DNA of 64,000 bases, taken from contig LADS01000053.1 of NCBI GenBank assembly GCA_000961725.1, forward strand, positions 1 to 64,000. The letters are read 5' to 3'. Position numbers and translations under genes: made by a program. The DNA is from Desulfobulbaceae bacterium BRH_c16a. Its GTDB lineage: Bacteria > Desulfobacterota > Desulfobulbia > Desulfobulbales > Desulfocapsaceae. This document shows positions 1 through 7,104 of the stretch, piece by piece. A model generated the notes under the pieces. That model saw nothing but the letters and a program-made list of their open reading frames with translations. It did no database searches and was not told the origin of the DNA. How positions within the stretch are numbered: position 1 is the first letter of the stretch; every line of letters begins with the position of its first letter.

Positions 1-256
1 CTACCAACTAGCTAATGGTACGCAAGCTCATCTCAGCACAGTAGCATATTCAGAGGCCACCTTTCTTGATTACTCAACGTATCCGGTATTAGCACACCTT
101 TCGGTGAGTTATTCCAGATGCCGAGGTAGATAACTTACGCGTTACTCACCCGTGCGCCACTCTACTCTCTTTCCGAAGAAAAATTTCGCGTTCGACTTGC
201 ATGTGTTAAGCACGCCGCCAGCGTTCGTTCTGAGCCAGGATCAAACTCTCCAGTTT
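1..256 (-). rRNA. rrs: 16S ribosomal RNA, 5' part (truncated by window edge)
   Basis: The reverse complement carries the universal 16S 5' signature AGAGTTTGATCCTGGCTCAG at 249-230, followed by the conserved first helices (GAACGAACGCTGGCGGCGTG type sequence). Only about the first 250 nt of the molecule are present; the rest of the rRNA operon lies to the left of the window. The mature 5' end is placed about 7 nt upstream of the signature by analogy with E. coli and is approximate. Confidence 0.97.
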
Positions 257-419
257 ATATCCTAGACCGTCTTTCGACGGTTACTTATATAGTGCTTAAT
301 TATATAAGAGCTCTCTTTGAATTACAAAGATGCCCTTGCGGTAATTAACACCGCGTGGGCCCGTTTGCTTGTTTGTTGTTATTCAGTTGTCAAGGATCGT
401 TCAGGCTCTTTCATCCAGC

Positions 420-447
420 AAAAAAGCCCCGCGGTGCAAAGCCGCAG
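420..447 (-). terminator. Terminator-like hairpin in the rRNA leader
   Basis: On the minus strand a 6-bp stem (CTGCGG/CCGCGG, one T-G pair) with a 7-nt loop is followed within a few bases by six T residues. It lies just downstream of the best rRNA promoter and upstream of 16S, so it would sit in the rRNA leader. It may be an attenuator-like element read through by rRNA antitermination, or a leader hairpin without termination activity. The structure is seen; the function is inferred. Confidence 0.4.
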
Positions 448-456
448 AGAGCAGCG

Positions 457-485
457 AAGATACTATGAACAAGTTGCTCTGTCAA
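457..485 (-). promoter_or_regulatory. Probable rRNA promoter (proximal)
   Basis: On the minus strand TTGACA (485-480) and TATCTT (462-457) are separated by exactly 17 bp. The predicted start is near 450, which leaves a leader of roughly 195 nt before 16S. A perfect -35 with ideal spacing upstream of an rRNA gene makes this the strongest promoter candidate in the 257-731 gap. That gap holds no credible protein gene. Confidence 0.65.
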
Positions 486-579
486 TATCTTTTTACTCTT
501 TTTTTCTTTCCCTCAGTTTCGGCTTTTTGCCCGCCGACCTCGCAGTCGGCAGCTCATCGCCACATCGTCAGGAGGCGGC

Positions 580-608
580 AAACTACTTGATTGCCCTGGA
601 TCAGTCAA
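580..608 (-). promoter_or_regulatory. Possible second, upstream rRNA promoter
   Basis: TTGACT (608-603) and TAGTTT (585-580) on the minus strand are 17 bp apart. Tandem promoters are common for rRNA operons. The -10 match is weak, so this is tentative. Confidence 0.3.
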
Positions 609-731
609 GAGGAATTTTCATCGGTAAAAGTGACTTTTTATCTCAAAGTCAGTTGGAGCTTTTGCGCCTGGTTTTTATCTTATTGTTGTTTCGATGAATA
701 TTGTTTGCTGAGAACAAACCGATTGAAGAAT

Positions 732-1019
732 TTATTCTTCTACTATCCATGATGAAAGAGTATCGATAATCTTTTTTGCCTGTTCGGGACTGGAGATGTT
801 GAATTTGGATTTCGTAATATATTCCCCCTGGCGCTTTTGGTACCGGCGGATCGTGTACATGCTTTTGCCGAATTCGCCGGTACCTTTATCCAGGTTTTGA
901 AATCGATAAAGAATTGTGGTCCAGGCTCCTTTGGAGAGAATTTCTTTGCCTGTCTCTTTTACTACCTGCACGCCATCTTCCTCGTAATTTACTGTAAGGT
1001 CTTCTATTGTTGAACTCAT
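732..1019 (-). CDS. Small conserved-looking hypothetical protein (95 aa)
   Basis: A 95-residue soluble protein with no signal peptide or membrane segment. It starts at ATG with a good ribosome site (AGGAG, about 5 nt before the start). The acidic N-terminus is followed by an alternating basic/aromatic stretch (GAWTTILYRFQNL, YTIRRYQKRQGEY) and a C-terminal helix. That basic beta-sheet plus helix layout faintly recalls PC4-like single-strand binding folds, but I cannot assign it. It stands alone between clpB and the rRNA leader, on the same strand as both. Confidence 0.7.
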   Translation of the reverse strand: MSSTIEDLTVNYEEDGVQVVKETGKEILSKGAWTTILYRFQNLDKGTGEFGKSMYTIRRYQKRQGEYITKSKFNISSPEQAKKIIDTLSSWIVEE

Positions 1020-1177
1020 TTCTCCTGCCTGTCAGTGGGAGGTTAAACTGCTAAAGTGACCCCAGCCGATTTTCGCTACCCTCTTTTGCAAGCCAAGACC
1101 GGGGTCGATAAAGGTGTTCTGTATGTAATGCAAGTCGATACCTGTGTAAAGACAAAGGTATCCTGCTGTAAACCGAT

Positions 1178-3778
1178 TCATTCATTTTTGACTGCAAAAT
1201 CAAGACCACGCCCGGATCCTTCGACAATTATATGGTCGCCATCTCGAATTTCGCCTTCCAGCAGTTTGACGGCGAGAAGATCTTCCAGATTTCTCTGGAT
1301 CGCCCGTTTCAATGGTCTTGCGCCATAGGATGGATCGTAGCCTGTTTCGACGAGAAAGTGTTTTGCACTTTCCCGAATGTGGAGAGTAATGTTCCTCTCG
1401 GCCAGACGTTTTGTCAGTTTCCTGAGCTGGATGTTCAGGATTTCCAGCATATCTTCACGTTTGAGGCGATCAAAGATAATTGTCTCATCTACTCTGTTCA
1501 GGAATTCGGGTTTGAACTGACGATGGAGCATCTCGTTGATTTGCAAAAGTATACTCTGCTTTTCATTTTCATCTTCCGTCATTGTCATTATGAGCTGGCT
1601 GCCGAGATTCGATGTCATAATGAGAATCGAATTTTTAAAATCGACAGTCCTGCCTTTGCCGTCGGTCATCCGGCCATCATCCAGCACCTGCAGCAGGATA
1701 TTGAAAACATCGGGATGCGCTTTTTCAATTTCATCGAGAAGTATCACTGAATATGGCCTTCGACGAACGGATTCGGTGAGATATCCTCCTTCGTCATATC
1801 CGACATAACCGGGAGGGGCGCCGATGAGCCGTGATACCGAATGCTTTTCCATAAATTCCGACATATCGATACGAATCATCGCATGTTCGTCATCGAAGAG
1901 AAAATCGGCTAAAGTTCGAGCCAGCTCAGTCTTGCCGACACCGGTCGGGCCAAGGAAAATGAATGAAGCGAGAGGCCGATCCGGGTCCTGCAGGCCTGCT
2001 CTCGCCCGGCGAACCGCATTGGCTACTGCATGTATGGCCGGTTTCTGGCCAACAACTCGTTTGGCAAGGAGCTCTTCAGCCTTGACAAGTTTATCGCGTT
2101 CTCCCTCAAGTAAACGATCGACCGGGATCCCCGTCCATTTCGCAACAACAGCGGCAATGTCCTGGGCGTCGACCTCTTCTTTCAGCATCATCTGTGTAGC
2201 TTGTATTTCCTGGAGCTTGGCGTTTGCTTCGGCCAGTTCTTTTTCGAGCTGAACCTTTTGACCGTATCGTATTTCCGCCACACGACTGAGATTCCCTACT
2301 CGTTCAGCTTTTTGTTCTTCAATTTGCGCTTCGTCCAGCCGCCCTTTGATATCCCTGATACTCTGGATTGTGTCGCGTTCCATCGACCACTGCGCCTTCA
2401 TTGACTTGAGAGTATCGTTATGATCGGCAAGTTTGGTCTTCACTTCATCCAGTCTGCTTTTCGAAACGCTGTCCTTTTCTTTTTTGAGAGCTTCCTGCTC
2501 TATTTCGAGCTTGAAGATCTGACGTTCGAGTTCGTCTATTTCGGTGGGCATCGAATCAATTTCAATGCGCAACATGGAGGCCGCCTCATCGATCAGGTCG
2601 ATAGCCTTGTCCGGCAGGAATCGGTCGGTGATATAGCGGTTCGAGAGGGTTACAGCGGCGACGGTGGCATTATCCTGGATCCGGACACCATGGTGAATCT
2701 CATACTTTTCCTTGATTCCCCTGAGAATGGCGATGGTATCTTCAACCGAGGGTTCCTGCACCAGAACCGGCTGGAATCGTCGTTCCAGGGCACTGTCTTT
2801 TTCGATATATTTGCGATATTCATCAAGAGTAGTTGCTCCGACACAATGTAATTCTCCCCGCGCGAGGGCGGGTTTCAACATGTTGGAGGCATCCATCGAG
2901 CCTTCAGCCGCACCGGCTCCCACCAGAGTATGGATCTCATCGATAAAGAGCACGATTTCTCCGGCTTTTTCCTCAACCTCTTTGAGAACTGCCTTCAGGC
3001 GGTCTTCAAACTCTCCCCGATATTTCGCTCCGGCGATCAGGGATCCAAGATCAAGGGTTATAACTTGTTTATTCTCAAGGGTTGCGGGGATGTCGCCGTT
3101 CACTATGCGTTGCGCGAGACCTTCGACGATGGCGGTTTTGCCGACCCCGGGTTCACCGATAAGAACCGGATTATTCTTGGTTCGCCTCGAAAGGACCTGA
3201 ATAATCCTTCGCACTTCTTCGTCCCGGCCTATAACCGGATCGAGTTTTCCCTGTCTGGCCAGTTGCGTCAGGTTCCTGCCGTATTTCTCCAGTGCCTGGT
3301 ATTTTTCTTCAGGATACTGATCGGTTACCCGGTGGCTGCCACGCAAGGCGGAGAGGGCCTGAAGAAATTCATTTTCCTTGATTCCCCGGCTATTGAGAGC
3401 TTTACATACATCGATGCCCGGATTTTTGAGAATCGTCAGAAAAAGATGTTCCTGGCTGACATACTCATCCTGCATCTGTTTGGCTGTTGCAAACGACTCG
3501 TCAAGAATCTTCTTAAGATTTCGGGAGGCGTAACTCTGGCCCATCCCCTGGCCTGACACTTTTGGCGTTTTTTCGATGAGTTGATTGAGGTCCATCAACA
3601 CCAGAGAGGGGTCAACCCCCATTTTCTTGAGGACAGGTACGACGATCCCGTCCGGTTGGGTGAGTATCGCTTTTGTCAGGTGAGCCACCTGGATTTCCTG
3701 GTGGTCGAGATCCTGGGCAAGCCGTTGGGCAGTTTGTATGGCTTCCTGCGACTTCAGCGTAAATTTATCGTATTGCAT
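1178..3778 (-). CDS. clpB: ATP-dependent disaggregase ClpB
   Basis: ClpB (Hsp104 family) pulls aggregated proteins apart together with DnaK in the cytoplasm. The 866-residue protein has the full layout: an N-terminal Clp domain (about 1-145), a first AAA+ domain with Walker A GEPGVGKT near residue 205, a long charged coiled-coil middle domain (about 400-520) and a second AAA+ domain with GPTGVGKT near residue 600. I chose ATG at 3778 rather than the longer frame to 3820, because AGGAG sits 6 nt upstream and family proteins begin with this MQYDKFT-type sequence. The length is normal for ClpB. Confidence 0.97.
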   Translation of the reverse strand: MQYDKFTLKSQEAIQTAQRLAQDLDHQEIQVAHLTKAILTQPDGIVVPVLKKMGVDPSLVLMDLNQLIEKTPKVSGQGMGQSYASRNLKKILDESFATAKQMQDEYVSQEHLFLTILKNPGIDVCKALNSRGIKENEFLQALSALRGSHRVTDQYPEEKYQALEKYGRNLTQLARQGKLDPVIGRDEEVRRIIQVLSRRTKNNPVLIGEPGVGKTAIVEGLAQRIVNGDIPATLENKQVITLDLGSLIAGAKYRGEFEDRLKAVLKEVEEKAGEIVLFIDEIHTLVGAGAAEGSMDASNMLKPALARGELHCVGATTLDEYRKYIEKDSALERRFQPVLVQEPSVEDTIAILRGIKEKYEIHHGVRIQDNATVAAVTLSNRYITDRFLPDKAIDLIDEAASMLRIEIDSMPTEIDELERQIFKLEIEQEALKKEKDSVSKSRLDEVKTKLADHNDTLKSMKAQWSMERDTIQSIRDIKGRLDEAQIEEQKAERVGNLSRVAEIRYGQKVQLEKELAEANAKLQEIQATQMMLKEEVDAQDIAAVVAKWTGIPVDRLLEGERDKLVKAEELLAKRVVGQKPAIHAVANAVRRARAGLQDPDRPLASFIFLGPTGVGKTELARTLADFLFDDEHAMIRIDMSEFMEKHSVSRLIGAPPGYVGYDEGGYLTESVRRRPYSVILLDEIEKAHPDVFNILLQVLDDGRMTDGKGRTVDFKNSILIMTSNLGSQLIMTMTEDENEKQSILLQINEMLHRQFKPEFLNRVDETIIFDRLKREDMLEILNIQLRKLTKRLAERNITLHIRESAKHFLVETGYDPSYGARPLKRAIQRNLEDLLAVKLLEGEIRDGDHIIVEGSGRGLDFAVKNE

Positions 3779-3840
3779 GATTCTCCTCGCATCTCTCCAT
3801 TTTTTCGGTTCTCTTGGCACCGTCTGAATACAGCATTGAG

Positions 3841-3869
3841 AGAATAAGGATCGCGAATCGGTGCGTCAA
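3841..3869 (-). promoter_or_regulatory. Probable clpB promoter
   Basis: On the minus strand TTGACG (3869-3864) and TATTCT (3846-3841) are separated by 17 bp, about 63 nt upstream of the clpB start. The same stretch also reads CTTGAC plus CCTTATTC, which loosely resembles a heat-shock sigma-32 promoter. Which sigma factor uses it cannot be told from sequence alone. Confidence 0.5.
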
Positions 3870-3898
3870 GTTTTTGACCTTGGCGTTCGGGGCAAAAA

Positions 3899-3927
3899 AA
3901 AACGAGCCCTGAGAAAGGGCTCGTTTT
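3899..3927 (-). terminator. Rho-independent terminator after the hesB-like gene
   Basis: A perfect 12-bp stem (AAAACGAGCCCT/AGGGCTCGTTTT) with a 5-nt loop and A/T tracts on both sides. It lies downstream of the minus-strand HesB-like gene and upstream of the clpB promoter, so it separates the two units. Confidence 0.85.
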
Positions 3928-4010
3928 GCTAATATCTGGAAAATATCTGCTACTTGAATATTAAAGCGAGCAAATATGTTTTATAAATTTACTCAGGCTG
4001 ACTGGTCATG

Positions 4011-4352
4011 TCATCCGCAACTGCCTGAACCGCAAGAGCCGGAGCTGCATCCCCCACCCGAACTGATCGGTCTTTCGGAGGTGATGCCGAACCCGGAGCG
4101 GGGGCCTGCATCAACGTAGTCTACAGTAATACCACCACAGGTGTTCATGAGGCTTTCTTCAACCAAGAATTTCAGCGAATCATTCTCAAAAACTTTATCG
4201 TTAACTTTTGGCTCATCCAGAGCCAATCCCAGTGAGGGTCCTGCTCAGCCACCCTGCATAAGTGCAACACGCAAGGCGGAATCGATATTATTCGCCTGCA
4301 TGTATTCTTTTAACTTTGCAACAGCTAAGCCTGTTACATTCAATTCGGACAT
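4011..4352 (-). CDS. HesB/IscA-like selenoprotein (113 aa, in-frame UGA = Sec36)
   Basis: Read through an in-frame TGA at 4247-4245, the frame gives one continuous IscA/HesB-type protein of 113 residues. The context is LMQGG-U-AGPSLGLALDEP, with Sec where homologues have the first conserved Cys ligand. The start is ATG 4352, with AAGGAGG 6 nt upstream. A 7-bp hairpin starts 18 nt after the UGA, as expected for a bacterial SECIS. Other thiols are a Cys in NTCGG and a Gly/Ser/Cys tail with three Cys. IscA-family proteins bind or carry iron or Fe-S clusters; HesB-like proteins are an established bacterial selenoprotein family. A standard caller would report only the fragment 4226-4011. The unit is monocistronic and ends at the terminator at 3899-3927. 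Confidence 0.88.
4208..4247 (-). promoter_or_regulatory. Predicted SECIS element with Sec UGA codon
   Basis: On the minus strand the UGA (4247-4245) is followed after 18 nt by a perfect 7-bp stem (TTGGCTC/GAGCCAA, 4226-4208) closed by the 5-nt loop TGGAT. Bacterial SECIS hairpins recognised by SelB lie shortly downstream of the UGA inside the coding region and carry guanines in a short apical loop, as here. Hairpin and position are seen; SelB binding is inferred. Confidence 0.7.
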
Positions 4353-4745
4353 GAAAAGCCTCCTTCAAGTTTTTTTCTTGTAAATCTTCTCCAGCCACTG
4401 CACACTTGCTTAGCTGAGAAGTACTGCATTTCCCAAAAACATAAGGTGAGATGTTGAATAGTCAATCATATACCTGTTCCAAGATAGTAGAAGATAAAAA
4501 AATATTCAAGCCGTTACTTAGATAGCGCATTAAAAGAGGATTCTATGACAATTATAAAACAGGCAAAGTTCAGGCTTGTTGTAATTCTATTGGATAATCA
4601 GTCGATTTTTTGATTATAGTTCAGGCAAGGGAAAGAGGTATAATGACAAGTCGCTTGTTTTGCCGAAATACAGGTTTGCAGGTTCTCCCGACACAGGCCG
4701 CAGAAAATTACATGTACATGTAACAACATAAGTAGAGGTTCCTTG
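4353..4745 (+). other. Intergenic region upstream of pfkA
   Basis: About 390 bp of AT-rich sequence between the divergent hesB-like and pfkA genes. A perfect TATAAT occurs at 4640-4645, but without a good -35 at 16-18 bp spacing. No credible gene or strong hairpin was found. Confidence 0.4.
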
Positions 4746-5852
4746 ATGATGAAGAAGATAGTCATTTCGACAGGTGGTGGTGATGCTCCGGGATTAAATG
4801 CAGTCATCTATTCCATAGTTCATATATGTTACCGCAAAGGCTGGGAAGTATATGGGAGCAGAAATGGATATGGCGGTTTTCTTGACATTGATGAGATGGT
4901 TCGTCTTTATCCGAAGGATGTGGATGGTATTTATTCGACCGGTGGAACAATCCTCGGCTCGACCAACAAGGGAAATCCATTTGCCAGACCGGTGGAAAAC
5001 CTGGCGGGGGAAATTCAGATAGTTGATGTCTCAGATAAAATTATCCGAAATTTCAATAGAATGGGATTCGACTGCCACATTGCCATCGGGGGCGACGGAA
5101 GCCTGGATATAGCTCACAAGTTTGCCCTGAAGGGGATGCCGGTGATCGGTGTGCCCAAAACCATCGACAACGACCTTGAGGAGACCGACCGAACCTTCGG
5201 ATTCGATACAGCGGTATCTACTGCCACTGAAGCCCTCGATAAACTCCACTCTACGGCAAAATCACATAATAGGGTGATGGTGGTCGAAGTAATGGGGCGC
5301 GACTCCGGGTGGATTGCCCTGTATTCCGGCATCTCAGGAGGGGCAGACGTGATTCTGATTCCTGAAATTCCGTTTGATATGGAATTGGTGTGCGAGAAGA
5401 TTTCCGACAATGAATTGCACGATAAGCATTATTCCATTGTGGTGGTAGCTGAAGGAGCAATCACCAAAGACGGCAAGAGCTTCAACAGGGGAATGGGGGA
5501 ACTCGGTCGTTCCGAGGTAATTCTCGGTGGAGTCGGCGAGTGGGTAGCCTCAGAAATCAGGAGGCGAACGGATAAGGACACCAGATCACTGGTTTTGGGA
5601 CATCTGCAGCGCGGTGGATCGCCGACGACTTTCGATCGCCTGCTCGCCTTGCGGTTTGGCGCCGCCGCGGTTCGTCTTGCCGAACAAAAAATATTCGATC
5701 ATATGGTGGCCTTGAAGAACTCGGAGATGGTTCCAGTGCCCATAGCTGAAGCGATCAAGCGACGAAAGAAAGTGGATTTTTCCAGCGACAAGATCAGAAC
5801 GGCCCGAGATATCGGCATTTGTCTTGGCGACAAGGAACCGGGAGTTGAGTAA
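4746..5852 (+). CDS. pfkA: 6-phosphofructokinase (PFK-A superfamily, mixed active-site type)
   Basis: Phosphorylates fructose 6-phosphate to the 1,6-bisphosphate in glycolysis. Seen: the N-terminal nucleotide loop STGGGDAPGLNA, GGDGS near residue 115, PKTIDND with catalytic Asp, and MGRDSGW. The Gly in GGDGS (E. coli Gly104) is typical of ATP-using enzymes. The Lys in PKTIDND (E. coli has Gly124) is typical of PPi-using enzymes and of group III ATP enzymes. ATP is more likely, but the donor is not certain. Start ATG 4746 is chosen over TTG 4743 because AGAGG lies 7 nt upstream; ATG 4749 is possible. The next gene starts 2 bp after the stop, so the two are probably co-transcribed. Confidence 0.92.
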   Translation: MMKKIVISTGGGDAPGLNAVIYSIVHICYRKGWEVYGSRNGYGGFLDIDEMVRLYPKDVDGIYSTGGTILGSTNKGNPFARPVENLAGEIQIVDVSDKIIRNFNRMGFDCHIAIGGDGSLDIAHKFALKGMPVIGVPKTIDNDLEETDRTFGFDTAVSTATEALDKLHSTAKSHNRVMVVEVMGRDSGWIALYSGISGGADVILIPEIPFDMELVCEKISDNELHDKHYSIVVVAEGAITKDGKSFNRGMGELGRSEVILGGVGEWVASEIRRRTDKDTRSLVLGHLQRGGSPTTFDRLLALRFGAAAVRLAEQKIFDHMVALKNSEMVPVPIAEAIKRRKKVDFSSDKIRTARDIGICLGDKEPGVE

Positions 5853-5853
5853 G

Positions 5854-6525
5854 ATGGCGGGTGGGCAGGTAAGCAAAGAAAAGCTCAGCAGGTACCATGA
5901 GGTGTATCTCCTGCTCCATGAGCATTTCGGCAATCAGGGCTGGTGGCCTGGTGAAACTCCTTTTGAAACCATGATTGGAGCTGTGTTAGCCCAGAATACC
6001 AGCTGGTTGAATGTCACCAAAGCCATAATCAACTTGAAAACTGCCGGAATGCTCCAGTATGAAACGATTTGTCTTTGCAGCGTGGACGAAATCGCGCAGT
6101 ATATAAGGCCGGCTGGGTACTATAACCTCAAGGCTCAGCGGCTGAGGAATCTGCTCGAGATGATAGAAGGGGATTATAACGGGAATGTAGAGCAGTTTCT
6201 TCATGATGATCTGGCGGTGGCTCGGGAGAGGCTTTTAAGCGTAAAGGGAATCGGACCGGAGACGGCCGATTCAATCTTACTGTATGCCTGCGGTCATCCG
6301 ATATTCGTTGTAGACATGTACACCCATAGGGTTTTCAGCCGGCATAATCTGGTGGACGAGGAGATCGATTATCATACAATGCAGGCCGTATTCATGAATC
6401 ATTTGCCCCATGACGCTGAGCTGTTCAACGAATTTCATGCATTAGTGGTTCGTGTTGCTGCTACCTATTGCAAAAAAACAAAACCCCTGTGCGGTCAATG
6501 TCCGCTGCAGGGGTTCAATCTGTAG
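5854..6525 (+). CDS. Endonuclease III-related DNA glycosylase (MagIII-like)
   Basis: A 223-residue HhH-GPD base-excision repair glycosylase. The helix-hairpin-helix reads LLSVKGIGPETADSILLYA and is followed by VVDMYTHR, with the catalytic Asp. The Lys that gives endonuclease III its lyase activity (GVGRKTAN in E. coli Nth) is Glu here, so a monofunctional glycosylase is expected, as in the 3-methyladenine glycosylase MagIII. Near the C-terminus, Cys-X6-Cys-X2-Cys resembles the [4Fe-4S] loop, but the usual fourth Cys is missing. Start ATG 5854 lies 1 nt after the pfkA stop, with GGAG upstream; the longer frame would overlap pfkA. Confidence 0.85.
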   Translation: MAGGQVSKEKLSRYHEVYLLLHEHFGNQGWWPGETPFETMIGAVLAQNTSWLNVTKAIINLKTAGMLQYETICLCSVDEIAQYIRPAGYYNLKAQRLRNLLEMIEGDYNGNVEQFLHDDLAVARERLLSVKGIGPETADSILLYACGHPIFVVDMYTHRVFSRHNLVDEEIDYHTMQAVFMNHLPHDAELFNEFHALVVRVAATYCKKTKPLCGQCPLQGFNL

Positions 6526-6558
6526 ACTTCCAAGGAGTCCCTCCCGCAGGAAGGGCTC

Positions 6559-6912
6559 TTACGACTTGATATTCAACAATGCTCCCGTCATCTCATTAAC
6601 GGTTTCGACCGTCTTGAGATTTGCTTTATACATCGCGCTGCTTACGATCAACTCAGGTATTTCATATCCCAGTTCGACATTGGAGAGTTCAATCGGGTCG
6701 AGACCTTCGCTGGTCTCCCGATAGACTGTCGCGCCTGGAGTGTTGACCGTGTCAACCTGTGCTCTGACTCCCTGCGGGTCGACGTTGGTCATGGTCACCC
6801 TGCTTTTCTTGAAGCCATCGGTGTTGGCATTCGCAACATTATTACTGCTGGATTGGATTTTTGTTCCGAAGGCCTGCAGAGCGGAAAGTGACGATTGGTA
6901 TGCTGATATCAT
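6559..6912 (-). CDS. Orphan flagellar rod/hook-type protein (117 aa)
   Basis: The N-terminus (ALQAFGTKIQSSSNNVANAN then TDGFKK) is the classic rod/hook signature of FlgB, FlgC, FlgF and FlgG. The C-terminus (NVELGYEIPELIVSSAMYKAN) is the matching rod C-terminal coiled coil. At 117 residues it is shorter than FlgC (about 135-150) and has almost no central domain. No other flagellar gene is nearby. It may be an extra rod component or a specialised paralogue. The start has a strong G-rich ribosome site, and a sigma-54-like promoter lies about 38 nt upstream. Confidence 0.85.
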   Translation of the reverse strand: MISAYQSSLSALQAFGTKIQSSSNNVANANTDGFKKSRVTMTNVDPQGVRAQVDTVNTPGATVYRETSEGLDPIELSNVELGYEIPELIVSSAMYKANLKTVETVNEMTGALLNIKS

Positions 6913-6949
6913 GGAATACCCCCCAAATTTTGTTGACTGAAACAGTCAT

Positions 6950-6965
6950 TGCAATTTCCAATCCA
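6950..6965 (-). promoter_or_regulatory. Sigma-54-like promoter for the flagellar-type gene
   Basis: On the minus strand TGGATTGGAAATTGCA has GG and GC 10 bp apart and matches the consensus TGGCACGRNNNTTGCA at all positions except the CAC. It lies 38 nt before the start codon, and sigma-54 control is usual for flagellar genes. The gap 6966-7104 holds nothing else recognisable. Confidence 0.55.
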
Positions 6966-7104
6966 TAAATGGAGAAGCAAGAATAAATACCTGATAAATA
7001 TATCATTTCAAACACTTATGGTAGAGTCACAGGCTACTGCCCTACCCCCGAAAGTGACAGAATCGTAACACGAATTACCAAGGCTGCAGTCGTCGGACGA
7101 TACT

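Noticed and set aside
317..697. 126-residue frame across the rRNA leader
   Set aside because: It lies opposite the rRNA leader and promoters, with no family resemblance or ribosome site.
2930..3556. 208-residue frame antisense to clpB
   Set aside because: A shadow frame of clpB; its sequence is the reverse of conserved AAA+ coding DNA.
4011..4226. Separate 71-residue gene starting MALDEP
   Set aside because: It is the 3' part of the HesB-like selenoprotein; the TTG start has no ribosome site and the family sequence continues upstream through the UGA.
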